From an uncultured Bacilli bacterium (lineage in GTDB: Bacteria; Bacillota_I; Bacilli_A; RF39; UBA660): DNA of 37,595 nucleotides. Both the position numbers and the translations under genes were made by a program. The stretch's first letter is position 1. Each line of letters begins with the position of its first letter. Under the pieces are notes generated by a model that worked only from the letters and a program-made list of their open reading frames with translations, ran no database searches and was not told the DNA's origin. Shown here piece after piece: positions 1 through 7,052 of this stretch. The stretch lies in assembly GCA_947631205.1 (NCBI GenBank), contig CANRKL010000006.1, forward strand, positions 1 to 37,595. Direction: 5' to 3'.

Positions 1-70
1 TATCATGAGTTTGTCTTTCAAAAATAATAAATTCAGCACTACTACTTCTTATAATTAAATCTTTTGCCAT
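1..70 (-). CDS. Partial: N-terminus of a probable RhuM-family protein
   Basis: A minus-strand reading frame starts with ATG at 68-70 and runs off the left edge after 23 codons. The start is supported by a strong ribosome site (GGAAGGAG, minus strand, about 80-87). The visible residues read MAKDLIIRSSSAEFIIF, which resembles the opening of RhuM/Fic-associated accessory proteins, typically IRxSTAEFLIF followed by a winged helix-turn-helix segment. Only 23 residues are visible, so the family call rests on this motif alone. Its neighbours (SWIM, KilA-N fragment, DinD-like) are also accessory, phage-linked families, which fits. Function cannot be judged from this fragment. Confidence 0.5.
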   Translation of the reverse strand, partial: MAKDLIIRSSSAEFIIFERQTHD

Positions 71-217
71 TTTCTCAAGCTCCTTCCTTTATTTATAAGA
101 CTTTTCAGTTGTTCTTAATTAAATCGTAATTAACCAGTTGATGTTTGTTTTGTAATTACTATTATCTTTTTCTTTCCCCATTTATTTTTACTCATTTATT
201 TATTTAATAATATACTA
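71..217. other. Intergenic leader upstream of the left-edge gene
   Basis: This AT-rich spacer has no supportable gene. It contains the ribosome site of the left-edge gene. The 13-bp string TAACCAGTTGATG at 131-143 lies about 60 bp upstream of that start. A similar string, TTACCAATTGATG at 1470-1482, lies about 70 bp upstream of the DinD-like gene. No convincing terminator hairpin is visible. Confidence 0.35.
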
Positions 218-664
218 TTAGTATAGATTTCTTTTTACAAAATCATTATATATCCATTCAGGACCATAATCAAAAACTTTAGTTAATTCTCTAATTAATT
301 CTTGTTTTGACATTTTATTCAAGCATTTAATTGCTTCATTATATTCATTCTCTTGTTCTTTTTCAAATTCTTTCTGTAATCTTATTTGTTCTTCTTCAAA
401 ATTAGTGGCTTCTTCTGGAATGGCGCTAAAATATGTTGCAACTATATGTTTACAAATTATTCTTTTTCCATTAGCCAAAGGACAATCACATGTACATTTT
501 CTTGGATGTTCAATGTCTAAATGAACATTGTAATTTTTAGTTCCTTTTACTACACTTAAATATTCATTTTCATTTATTTTATTCAATTTAGTTACCTTTT
601 TACTTTTGTAATAATCTAAACCTCTCCAACATGAATTGCCACTAGTTATTGATATTATTCCCAT
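218..664 (-). CDS. SWIM zinc-finger protein
   Basis: A small protein of about 148 residues with a SWIM-type zinc finger: a CTCDCP cluster followed about ten residues later by ICKHIVA, matching the family's CxC...CxH arrangement. The N-terminus (SCWRGLDYYKSKKV) fits the GLDYY-type lead-in common in short SWIM proteins. The C-terminal half is charged and helical, perhaps coiled coil. I place the start at ATG 664, which has AAGGAG seven bases upstream at 672-677; an ATG eight codons further up has no good ribosome site. SWIM fingers bind DNA or protein partners, often near chromatin or transposase-like proteins. The target here is unknown. Confidence 0.75.
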   Translation of the reverse strand: MGIISITSGNSCWRGLDYYKSKKVTKLNKINENEYLSVVKGTKNYNVHLDIEHPRKCTCDCPLANGKRIICKHIVATYFSAIPEEATNFEEEQIRLQKEFEKEQENEYNEAIKCLNKMSKQELIRELTKVFDYGPEWIYNDFVKRNLY

Positions 665-668
665 AATT

Positions 669-799
669 CTACTCCTTTTTATTTTCATTTCCTAAATTGT
701 TGCATAGTTTCTGATATTTAAACCCGTCGAATTCAACGGAATTAAAATTTGGATTATAAATAGATTCCCATGTTCCTAAAAACTTTAGAGTAATTCTCT
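669..799 (-). pseudogene. KilA-N domain gene fragment
   Basis: Downstream of the DinD-like stop, and overlapping it in another frame, a short open frame translates to RITLKFLGTWESIYNPNF followed by NSVEFDGF. This is the conserved core of KilA-N domain proteins (typically NTIEFLGTWE...NPNF...EFDGF). There is no start codon or N-terminal half, and a TAG sits directly before the motif (799-797 side). After about residue 28 the similarity ends and the frame runs into the start of the SWIM gene, stopping at 669. It is therefore a residue of a KilA-N gene (phage or mobile-element origin) left after rearrangement, not a working gene. Confidence 0.65.
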
Positions 800-1399
800 A
801 TAACGTAATTTTTTTCTTTTAAAAATATCATCAGCTGTTTCTCTATTATATAATCCTCTATATCCCACATTATGAAAATCTGACATATTTTTAACGCCCA
901 CAGATGAAGCAACTTTTTGAAGTGTATAATTACCTTGCTTAGTTAATTTTCTTTGATAAAATCTTTTTTCATCATCTGATAATGAATCATATTCTTGTCC
1001 TGTAATTTCCTGTTTTCTTGTTTGAATGGCAAAATAAGTTTGGCCCAAAGCAATAATTTCTTTGCTTGGGTCAGCATTTTGCACTATAAGATAGCATATA
1101 TATCTAGGCATTTTAAAATCTTTAATTATTTCTATTTTTCCCTTACCGGTTTTTATTGGCTTGTTGACTTCAACAACCCAATCTTCCCTATTTGAAATAC
1201 TATTTTTCGCTGATATGATTGCTTTATCTATTACTTTTTCAAAATTTCTCCATTCTTTATAATCTAACGTTTTTTGTAATTCACGGGCATACCAATATTC
1301 ATTCCCATATTCATCTAAATGTTTTATGCTTTCAAAAGTGCTGTCAGTATATTTATCATTTAAAACTTTATTCACTATTTTATTTGATTTTTTATTCAT
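785..1399 (-). CDS. DinD-like protein, C-terminally truncated
   Basis: This 204-residue protein resembles the N-terminal part of DNA-damage-inducible protein D (DinD). Diagnostic strings are FESIKHLDEYGNEYWYAREL, RYICYLIVQNADPSKEIIALG, TYFAIQTRKQE and the GYRGLYN...DIFKRKKL segment. Family members are usually about 280 residues and continue after KRKxL with a helical tail; here the frame stops seven residues later. The junction coincides with a KilA-N coding fragment in another frame, so the 3' end was probably replaced by recombination. The start ATG at 1399 is preceded by AAAGGAAG about nine bases upstream. E. coli dinD is an SOS gene; I see no clear LexA box here. Activity of the truncated product is uncertain. 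Confidence 0.75.
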   Translation of the reverse strand: MNKKSNKIVNKVLNDKYTDSTFESIKHLDEYGNEYWYARELQKTLDYKEWRNFEKVIDKAIISAKNSISNREDWVVEVNKPIKTGKGKIEIIKDFKMPRYICYLIVQNADPSKEIIALGQTYFAIQTRKQEITGQEYDSLSDDEKRFYQRKLTKQGNYTLQKVASSVGVKNMSDFHNVGYRGLYNRETADDIFKRKKLRYRELL

Positions 1400-1531
1400 T
1401 TAAATCACTTCCTTTTAACAATATATATGGCTTAATACCTTATTTTCTTATAATTACTATATTTTCATCTTACCAATTGATGGCTTTTTTATTTTCATTC
1501 ACTATTATTGCTTCTTTGAATATTATATAAC

Positions 1532-1843
1532 TTAAAATTCATAATTGATAGAGTTTTTCTTAGCATCCTTATAATCTATAAAGATTTTAACTTCAAGAGA
1601 GTTAGGTAAAATATCAAAAGCATTTCTTTCATTCATATAAGTAATTGTTTTTGATATATTTTCAAAATTAAAATAAAAACATAAATAATCGTTTGTTATT
1701 TTTTCTACATAAACTTTAGATGGCAAAATTAATGATGGTTCATTATTTTCATGCAATATATATTCATTAAATTCAATATTTTCTTTTTTACCAATTTTGA
1801 TGTTATTAAGTTCTTTCCAATTATAATATACACAAACTTGCAA
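1532..1843 (-). CDS. Unknown protein, probably the 3' part of an interrupted gene
   Basis: I do not recognise this 103-residue product. It reads like a compact beta-rich domain (alternating hydrophobic residues, VYVEKITNDYLCFYFNF, LEVKIFIDYKD). The only available start in frame is TTG at 1841-1843, with a weak AGGGAA upstream. The same frame continues upstream through an in-frame TAG at 1856-1858 into a 25-codon stretch beginning ATG at 1931-1933 (MILNGKNIGISKIELDKSDL). The likeliest reading is one gene of about 134 codons broken by a nonsense mutation; a TTG-started short protein is the alternative. The neighbours are decayed accessory genes, which favours the first. Confidence 0.4.
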   Translation of the reverse strand: MQVCVYYNWKELNNIKIGKKENIEFNEYILHENNEPSLILPSKVYVEKITNDYLCFYFNFENISKTITYMNERNAFDILPNSLEVKIFIDYKDAKKNSINYEF

Positions 1844-1855
1844 ACAATAAGTTCC

Positions 1856-1933
1856 CTATTTATCAATAATTCTTAAATCACTCTTATCTAATTCAATTTT
1901 ACTTATTCCAATATTTTTACCATTTAAAATCAT
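1856..1933 (-). pseudogene. N-terminal fragment in frame with the unknown gene downstream
   Basis: Twenty-five codons run from ATG 1931-1933 to TAG 1856-1858, then the same frame continues as the 103-residue product at 1532-1843. A TAA lies just upstream of the ATG, so this is a plausible original start, although no strong ribosome site is visible. See the downstream entry. Confidence 0.35.
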
Positions 1934-2374
1934 AATATTTTTGTTTTACATTTTATATCACCAATATTCTTACTTTCTTTTACTAACAAGTCCAATTTTG
2001 ATTTATATAATTTATCTTTTTTATTCTATATTTCTCAAATTTTTAAAATGCACTAACTATACTTGTAATTTATCTTTAAATAAATAATTTTTAGTAATGA
2101 TAATATCTCTTTCTATTATTTTTTTATTCAATATTTTTTAAAACTAATAAAATAGAAGATTTACTGAAAGCAGTTACCGAGGAATTCTAAAGAGCTCTCA
2201 TCACCTTTGTAATATATTATTTATTTTAAATTGCACTCCAAATTAATTATATATTAAAAATCATGATTTGTAATTTGTAATTTTTTTAAAGATAAAGTAG
2301 ACACTGTCGACCAAACTGAATAAAATTCATAAAAACTAATTATTTTTCTTATAGTAATTAAAGAAAAGTCATAA
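1934..2374. other. Gene-free AT-rich stretch with two less AT-rich islands
   Basis: About 440 bp hold no credible gene. Two short segments stand out as less AT-rich. At 2160-2212 there is a block with GAATTC and GAGCTC palindromes, readable on the minus strand as a 16-codon open run (YKGDESSLEFLGNCFQ) ending in TAA. At 2296-2322 there is a segment containing a GTCGAC palindrome. Both look like remnants of lost sequence. I see no hairpin followed by a T-run for cutA, whose stop is at 2375. Confidence 0.35.
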
Positions 2375-2689
2375 CTATTTTAAATTTTCATCTATCCAAT
2401 TTAAAAATTCTTTATTAGCATTTTTTATTTCACAACTAGATATTTCTGCAATTTTATAATCATGTATTTTTTTTATTTCATACTCAATTTCAGTAAATTT
2501 ACTTTCTTTTGTTCTAAATTCTAATTTGTATTCATCACATTCTTCCAATTTATTGTTCCAACAATATTTAGAGTGAACTTTAATAACCTGACTTCCAGTT
2601 ACTAATCTTTTTTCAAGTAATGTATCTATTATCTTATTTGCTATTTTTTCTTTATCACATAATGTTGTGACTATTATATACTTATCCAT
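2375..2689 (-). CDS. cutA: CutA1-like protein
   Basis: This 104-residue protein has the usual length and fold signature of the CutA1 trimer family. It opens with the beta strand YIIVTTLCDKEKIANKIIDTLLEKRL and ends with the family pattern IAEISSCEI...NKEFLNWIDENL. The middle strand reads YCWNNKLEE...EYKLEFRTKES, corresponding to the YWWxGxIEExxE...IKT region. CutA1 was linked to divalent-cation tolerance in E. coli; its real function in most bacteria is unsettled. ATG at 2689 is preceded by GAGGAG six bases upstream, inside the end of the phosphatase gene, with a three-base gap between the genes. It is co-transcribed with the phosphatase and HD genes. Confidence 0.85.
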   Translation of the reverse strand: MDKYIIVTTLCDKEKIANKIIDTLLEKRLVTGSQVIKVHSKYCWNNKLEECDEYKLEFRTKESKFTEIEYEIKKIHDYKIAEISSCEIKNANKEFLNWIDENLK

Positions 2690-2692
2690 AAT

Positions 2693-3475
2693 CTACTCCT
2701 CTATAATATACTTTTTAATTACATTGACAACTTCATCATGAACTTTTCCATTGCTTACTAATGCACCATTGATACTTTTATCATATCTTTGTTCATTTCC
2801 AAATAAATCTGTTACTTTTCCACCAGCTTCTTCAACAATAACTTTGACAGCTGCAATATCACAATGCTTATGTTCTGTTCCAGTAAAAATTGTTAAACTA
2901 TAATCTCCAGTAGCAACTAAGCACCCTGCTCTTGTAATACTTCCAATATCATTTAAATAAGTTTTCTTTCTTAATTTTTCAAATACTTTGCAAACATTAT
3001 ATTTTGCCTTAGACCACATATCACAATGGCATACTGTTCTAATATCATCTAATGTGTAATCATTTACTGATATTTTTTCATTATTTTTATAAGCACCTTC
3101 CCCTTTAATTGCTGTATATAAACTATCTGTAAAAGGGTCATAAATTACTCCAATGTTTGGTATGCCATCAATTACTAATGCTAGGGAAAATACAGCTATT
3201 GGTATATGTCTAGCATACATAGCGGTGCCATCAATTGGGTCACATACCCATACAAAATTACTTTGTCCAAATTGTTCTTCTTCACCATCTACACTATGTC
3301 TTGGATATTTTTCTTTTACTTTTTTAATTAAATATGAGTTAATTATTTTATCGGCAATAGTTACAATTGTCTTATCTTCTTTGTAGCTAGAGTCATTATT
3401 TTGATTAAAGTATTTAATCATTATCTTACCTGCATAATAGGCAATATCTTTTGCAAATTCTAAATATTCTTCCAT
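2693..3475 (-). CDS. Inositol-monophosphatase family phosphatase
   Basis: A 260-residue member of the Mg-dependent, lithium-sensitive phosphatase family (SuhB/IMPase). The metal-binding motifs are visible: VDGEEEQFG (glutamate pair), WVCDPIDGT near residue 80, and HCDIAAVKVIVEEAGGKVTD near residue 205. Family substrates include inositol-1-phosphate, histidinol phosphate, NADP and 3'-phosphoadenosine nucleotides; sequence alone does not pick one. The length is typical. The gene starts three bases after the HD-domain gene ends and is followed three bases later by cutA, so the three form one operon. No signal peptide; cytosolic. Confidence 0.85.
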   Translation of the reverse strand: MEEYLEFAKDIAYYAGKIMIKYFNQNNDSSYKEDKTIVTIADKIINSYLIKKVKEKYPRHSVDGEEEQFGQSNFVWVCDPIDGTAMYARHIPIAVFSLALVIDGIPNIGVIYDPFTDSLYTAIKGEGAYKNNEKISVNDYTLDDIRTVCHCDMWSKAKYNVCKVFEKLRKKTYLNDIGSITRAGCLVATGDYSLTIFTGTEHKHCDIAAVKVIVEEAGGKVTDLFGNEQRYDKSINGALVSNGKVHDEVVNVIKKYIIEE

Positions 3476-3478
3476 TTA

Positions 3479-3892
3479 CTAATCTTCACTCCTTAATTTT
3501 GATATTAATATTGTTGCATTTTTATAAGTTGTTGAATTTTCTTTATATCTGTTTTTAATGTCTTCTAATCTTTTGGTGTAACCTACATCATTACCACATT
3601 TATCAATTTGCATATCTGCTTTATTTAATATTTGTAAATATAATGATGAATATTCTGCGTTTATTTTTCCGTGATAATAAACTTCTTTCCAGTATTTGTA
3701 TCCATTTCTTTTTAATATTTCTCCACCGATATATTTATGATTGGAATTATTTCCGTATTCATAACCAATATCATGATTTAATCCTAATACAAATAAATCT
3801 TCTAACTCATTACTATCTAAATTATATTTTTTTCCTATTTCAACCATTTTTCTAGCAACGGCTAAGCTATGTTTTAATCTATTTTCATTCAT
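3479..3892 (-). CDS. HD-domain hydrolase
   Basis: A protein of about 137 residues with a compact HD superfamily domain: an upstream helix RLKHSLAVARKMVEIG carries the first histidine, then LGLNHDIGYEYG carries the HD pair, and NKADMQIDK provides the distal aspartate. This matches small metal-dependent phosphohydrolases of the nucleotidase/YqeK type, though the substrate is not deducible. I choose ATG 3892, which has GGAG seven bases upstream; a TTG ten codons earlier lacks support. It is first in an operon with the inositol-phosphatase-like gene and cutA. Confidence 0.75.
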   Translation of the reverse strand: MNENRLKHSLAVARKMVEIGKKYNLDSNELEDLFVLGLNHDIGYEYGNNSNHKYIGGEILKRNGYKYWKEVYYHGKINAEYSSLYLQILNKADMQIDKCGNDVGYTKRLEDIKNRYKENSTTYKNATILISKLRSED

Positions 3893-3981
3893 CTTTTCTC
3901 TCCATAATTGTTTTTTTATCAATATTTACTTTAGTTATATTTTTTTAATCATTCCTTAACTTTTTATAATCTAATTAATTT

Positions 3982-4674
3982 TCATATACTTATTTTCTTT
4001 TTTATTTCATTTTCTATTATCCAATTAATATATTCAATTGATTTATCAATATTAAATATACCATTACCTACTGGATAATAAACAGGATAAACTTTATATA
4101 TATCTTTATTTATTTTTATTTCATGACATATTTTTCTATTTTGAGATACAGCAATTTTTTTATTTAAAATAATAGAACTAACTTGATTTCCGAAGGTGAT
4201 AATTATCCTTGGTTTTATTATGTCAATTTCCATAAATAGTAAATCAAGATATTTTTTTAATACATCATCTGATAAAGGTCGGGCATCTATTTGGGTACAT
4301 TTTCCTAAATTAGTAATAAATACTTTATTATTAGTTATTTCTTCATACACATAATCACAAAAGTCATAATCCCATTCTTTGGCTTTCTTTTCTTCGATTT
4401 TTTTTAAAGTATCTTCACTTATTAAATGAACTTGGTAAAATAACTTCCATATATTTTTGGTTCCAAGCCAAGGAGATTTTCGGCCTTTCCATGATTTATC
4501 GCTTGCAATATTTTTGCCAGTTGGATTCATAAAAACAAAACAAATATCAGGATTTTTTTGGCAGCCACCACTATATATAGAATCTAATTCTTTAGCGCCA
4601 TATTTAACTTGTATTTTGTCATATTCTTTTTTCAAATCTTCTATTTTTAGAGGATTTTCACAAAGTTTTACCAT
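3982..4674 (-). CDS. Uracil-DNA glycosylase superfamily protein
   Basis: A cytosolic protein of 230 residues with the order of motifs seen in family 4/5-like uracil-DNA glycosylases. VFMNPTGKN corresponds to the water-activating GExPG loop, FITNLGKCTQ to the uracil-recognition N/K segment, PRIIITFGNQ to the central strand and glycine loop, and VYPVYYPVGNG to the HPS-type DNA-intercalation loop. The loop residues differ from the canonical ones, so substrate and activity are open. The start is ATG 4674 with AGGAG ten bases upstream; a GTG two codons earlier (4680) is the alternative. It lies in its own unit downstream of the queH terminator. Confidence 0.65.
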   Translation of the reverse strand: MVKLCENPLKIEDLKKEYDKIQVKYGAKELDSIYSGGCQKNPDICFVFMNPTGKNIASDKSWKGRKSPWLGTKNIWKLFYQVHLISEDTLKKIEEKKAKEWDYDFCDYVYEEITNNKVFITNLGKCTQIDARPLSDDVLKKYLDLLFMEIDIIKPRIIITFGNQVSSIILNKKIAVSQNRKICHEIKINKDIYKVYPVYYPVGNGIFNIDKSIEYINWIIENEIKKKISI

Positions 4675-4827
4675 TTTCACTCTTCTCCTTTCAATTTATA
4701 AATTTATAATTTCTTTACAATTTTATTTTACTATAGCTAATCAATTCTTATTTTACATATTAAATATTTTATCACTTATTCTAAACTTTTCAATTTAAAT
4801 ATTTTTCTAAGTATTTTAAAAGGCATT

Positions 4828-4865
4828 AAAAAAAGCATATTATATTTTTATGATATACGCTTTTA
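4828..4865 (-). terminator. Rho-independent terminator after queH
   Basis: On the minus strand a nine-base-pair stem, AAAGCGTAT paired with ATATGCTTT (one G-U), is followed by seven Ts. It overlaps the queH stop codon and ends the ftsQ-queH unit. Confidence 0.75.
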
Positions 4866-5465
4866 TTCTTGTCTTTTGGAATATATACAACCACAGTAAT
4901 TTTGCCGATAAAGATTATATTTCTTGGAGTATTCAATGCTTTTTAAGTAACCATTATTTTTCTTAAAATCATTTGGTAAATACTTTATACCTATTTCTTC
5001 GCTTAATTTTTTTCCTATTTCGTTTAACCAATTTGCATTTTTATACGGACTAACAGATAGTGATGAAGCAAAATAATCAAAGCCTAGTTCTTTAGCTTTT
5101 AGAGCTGTACTTTTAAGACGAAGAGTATAACAAGAGTAGCATCTTTTACCACCCTCTTTTTCTAATTCTAGTCCTTGGATAGCTTCTTTATATACAGAAT
5201 TATCATAATCACAATCTAAAAAATTAATAGGATATTTTGCAGGATATATTTTTAATAAATTTATTTGTTCTTCTTTTCTTTTTTGATATTCTTCTTCTGG
5301 TTCGATATTAGGATTATAATAGTATACTGTTACATAGAAATAATTAGCTAAGTATTCTAATACAGCAGTTGAACATGGTGCACAACAAGTATGGAGTAAA
5401 ATTCTTGGTACTTCGCCATTAGATTCTAATTCATTTAATATTTTTAACATTTCTTTATGATACAT
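4863..5465 (-). CDS. queH: Epoxyqueuosine reductase QueH
   Basis: A 200-residue protein of the QueH (DUF208) family, which reduces epoxyqueuosine to queuosine in tRNA in bacteria lacking QueG. The cysteine signature is complete: LLHTCCAPCS near residues 24-32, then KRCYSCYTLRL in the middle and NYCGCIYSK at the C-terminus. These cysteines bind an iron-sulfur cluster and an extra metal. ATG 5465 is chosen because AGGTGA sits five bases upstream; GTG and ATG codons a few codons earlier overlap that ribosome site. The ribosome site overlaps the end of ftsQ, so translation is probably coupled. tgt, an earlier step of the same pathway, is encoded at 18854-19978. Confidence 0.92.
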   Translation of the reverse strand: MYHKEMLKILNELESNGEVPRILLHTCCAPCSTAVLEYLANYFYVTVYYYNPNIEPEEEYQKRKEEQINLLKIYPAKYPINFLDCDYDNSVYKEAIQGLELEKEGGKRCYSCYTLRLKSTALKAKELGFDYFASSLSVSPYKNANWLNEIGKKLSEEIGIKYLPNDFKKNNGYLKSIEYSKKYNLYRQNYCGCIYSKRQE

Positions 5466-5474
5466 ATTCATCAC

Positions 5475-6176
5475 CTAAAACAAGCTGAAAGATATTTTAT
5501 CAGAAGATGAGTCTAAATACAAGGTTCCTTTTTTTCCTTCTAGGGTTGCATATATATCAATGTAGTTATTTAATTTATCTAAATGGATTAAATTTACATA
5601 GACATGATTGCCATCATTCATTCTTAAAAAAAATCTTGTATCATCTATTACGACATCACCATTTTTCCATGGTTCATATATTATTTCGCTAATTAATGAT
5701 ATAACATCATTGTCTATTTTAGAAAAATTAGCTATTAATCTTTCATATAAGCTATCTGGTACGTAATTAGTTAAAACTGGATAGCCTACTACACCAATTC
5801 CATCTACTTCTTTTTTATTACTTAGAATTAATTTGTTGTTGTTTCGATTATAAAATAAAATTTTAGCTTCTTCGATATCTATTATAACTTCTCCTAAAAT
5901 TGTTTTTCTAACCTTTGCATTGTTTATATAAGGGTTGTTTAATAAATTTTTTTTGATTTTGGAAGAAGATACAGAAAATAGTTTAGGATAATAAGTTAAA
6001 TCAGCTGATGTTATAACGTTTATATCGGATAAATATTTGTTGCCATTTATTTGAATATGTTTAATTGGTATATTTTTTAAAGCAAGATAAAAGAAGACAA
6101 TTATAATTATAAAAATCATAATTTTTAAGACTGATTTCCATTTAATTTTTTTTATGACTTTTTTTCTTTTTTTCAT
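5475..6176 (-). CDS. divIB: Cell-division protein FtsQ/DivIB
   Basis: A bitopic membrane protein of 233 residues with the DivIB/FtsQ plan: a lysine/arginine-rich cytoplasmic head, one transmembrane helix (about residues 17-36, rich in Ile and Phe), then a POTRA domain beginning IPIKHIQINGNKYLSD, and a beta domain with WKNGDVVIDDTRFFLRM and a C-terminal strand ending FSLF. In Bacillota it connects the early and late divisome, binding FtsL and DivIC. ATG 6176 has GGTGA five bases upstream; an ATG four codons earlier has no ribosome site. Here it is paired with queH rather than with mur or fts genes, which is unusual. Confidence 0.85.
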   Translation of the reverse strand: MKKRKKVIKKIKWKSVLKIMIFIIIIVFFYLALKNIPIKHIQINGNKYLSDINVITSADLTYYPKLFSVSSSKIKKNLLNNPYINNAKVRKTILGEVIIDIEEAKILFYNRNNNKLILSNKKEVDGIGVVGYPVLTNYVPDSLYERLIANFSKIDNDVISLISEIIYEPWKNGDVVIDDTRFFLRMNDGNHVYVNLIHLDKLNNYIDIYATLEGKKGTLYLDSSSDKISFSLF

Positions 6177-6205
6177 CTTCTTCACCATTCTATATATATT
6201 TTAGC

Positions 6206-6235
6206 AAAAATTAAAAAGCTATACAATGATAGCTT
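6206..6235 (-). terminator. Terminator of the cohesin-dockerin locus
   Basis: On the minus strand a seven-base-pair perfect stem, AAGCTAT / ATAGCTT with a six-base loop (6216-6235), runs into a T-rich tract. It lies 17 bases after the stop of the membrane cohesin gene and separates that locus from ftsQ-queH. Confidence 0.75.
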
Positions 6236-6251
6236 ATATGATAGACAATAA

Positions 6252-7052
6252 TTAGACAAATTTCTTTTTAGAATTTAATATCAAGAAAGTAATAACTAAA
6301 ATAACTACACTAATTATTACTCCCCATAATATTAGATTGTTATTATTAGTAGTAACAGTATATCTTTCTACATTAACAATTTCATTATTAGAGTTTTTTT
6401 CATATATTTCAACTTCACCATCATGATGAAAAGTAACAACTCCATTATCATCTATTGAGGCAATATAAGGATTACTACTTTCTAAATGATTTTCTGGATT
6501 AATTTTATTTTCTACAACTTCATTAGTTTTAACTTTTTTTTGAATTATTTCTTTTTCTTCTTCATTATCATTTACTAATGCTTGATTAATTATAGACACA
6601 CTTCCAGTTTCTACTTTAGAATCAAATTTTTGTAATGCAAAATTAGCATAATCAGTAACTTTTAATTCTATTTTACTTGTTACAGCATTATCTTTTACTT
6701 TAAATTTTAAATTCATTAAAGTAGTATCATTATCTATATGGACATCTTCTTTCATTGTTAAAGTATAAAAGACAATAACGTGACTATCATTTTCTACTAT
6801 ATCTTTCATTTCAAAATTATCAAAAAGACTTATATCGGCACCCATGTATTCTAAACTATTAAAATCATAAGTAAATCTTAAGCCAAGATAACTAAATCCT
6901 TTATTATTTTTTATATTAACTGGTATTGTTATTTCGTCTCCTATATAAGCATTAGAACTACCTATTTGAAAAATAGATAGTTCTTCAGCTTTAACACAGG
7001 ATATAGTAAATATTAAGAATACGCTTAAAAATATTTTAATTATTTTTTTCAA
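6252..7052 (-). CDS. Membrane-anchored cohesin protein
   Basis: About 266 residues. A signal peptide (KKIIKIFLSVFLIFTISCVKA) precedes one cohesin domain: IGSSNAYIGDEITIPVNIKN, then FSYLGLRFTYDFNSLEYMG, then TTLMNLKFKVKD and ETGSVSII strands, the usual order of cohesin beta strands. A charged linker and a small beta segment follow, then a C-terminal transmembrane helix (ILWGVIISVVILVITFLIL) and a lysine tail. No LPxTG or NPxTG motif precedes the helix, so I infer membrane rather than wall anchoring. The start is probably TTG 7052, which gives a clean signal peptide; a TTG ten codons upstream is also open. The gene overlaps the end of the scaffoldin gene by 17 bases. Likely partners are the dockerin proteins upstream in the locus. 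Confidence 0.8.
   Translation of the reverse strand: MKKIIKIFLSVFLIFTISCVKAEELSIFQIGSSNAYIGDEITIPVNIKNNKGFSYLGLRFTYDFNSLEYMGADISLFDNFEMKDIVENDSHVIVFYTLTMKEDVHIDNDTTLMNLKFKVKDNAVTSKIELKVTDYANFALQKFDSKVETGSVSIINQALVNDNEEEKEIIQKKVKTNEVVENKINPENHLESSNPYIASIDDNGVVTFHHDGEVEIYEKNSNNEIVNVERYTVTTNNNNLILWGVIISVVILVITFLILNSKKKFV

Noticed and set aside
995-1530. Plus-strand open frames antisense to the DinD-like gene and its upstream gap
   Set aside because: No ribosome site, Phe/Ile-rich low-complexity translation, and a clear protein family on the other strand.
1856-1858. TAG recoding (pyrrolysine-like readthrough)
   Set aside because: TAG is used as an ordinary stop in good genes here (for example rpoC and spoVAE), no structured element follows, and neighbours are decaying genes; a nonsense mutation or a TTG start is simpler.
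2160-2215. Riboswitch or ribozyme
   Set aside because: I compared it from memory with glycine, fluoride, THF, ZTP, T-box and hammerhead core motifs and found no match; no gene of suitable function follows on the minus strand.
6252-6400. Cell-wall sorting signal on the smaller cohesin protein
   Set aside because: The residues before the C-terminal helix (YTVTTNNNN) contain no LPxTG or NPxTG-like motif, so I call it membrane-anchored.
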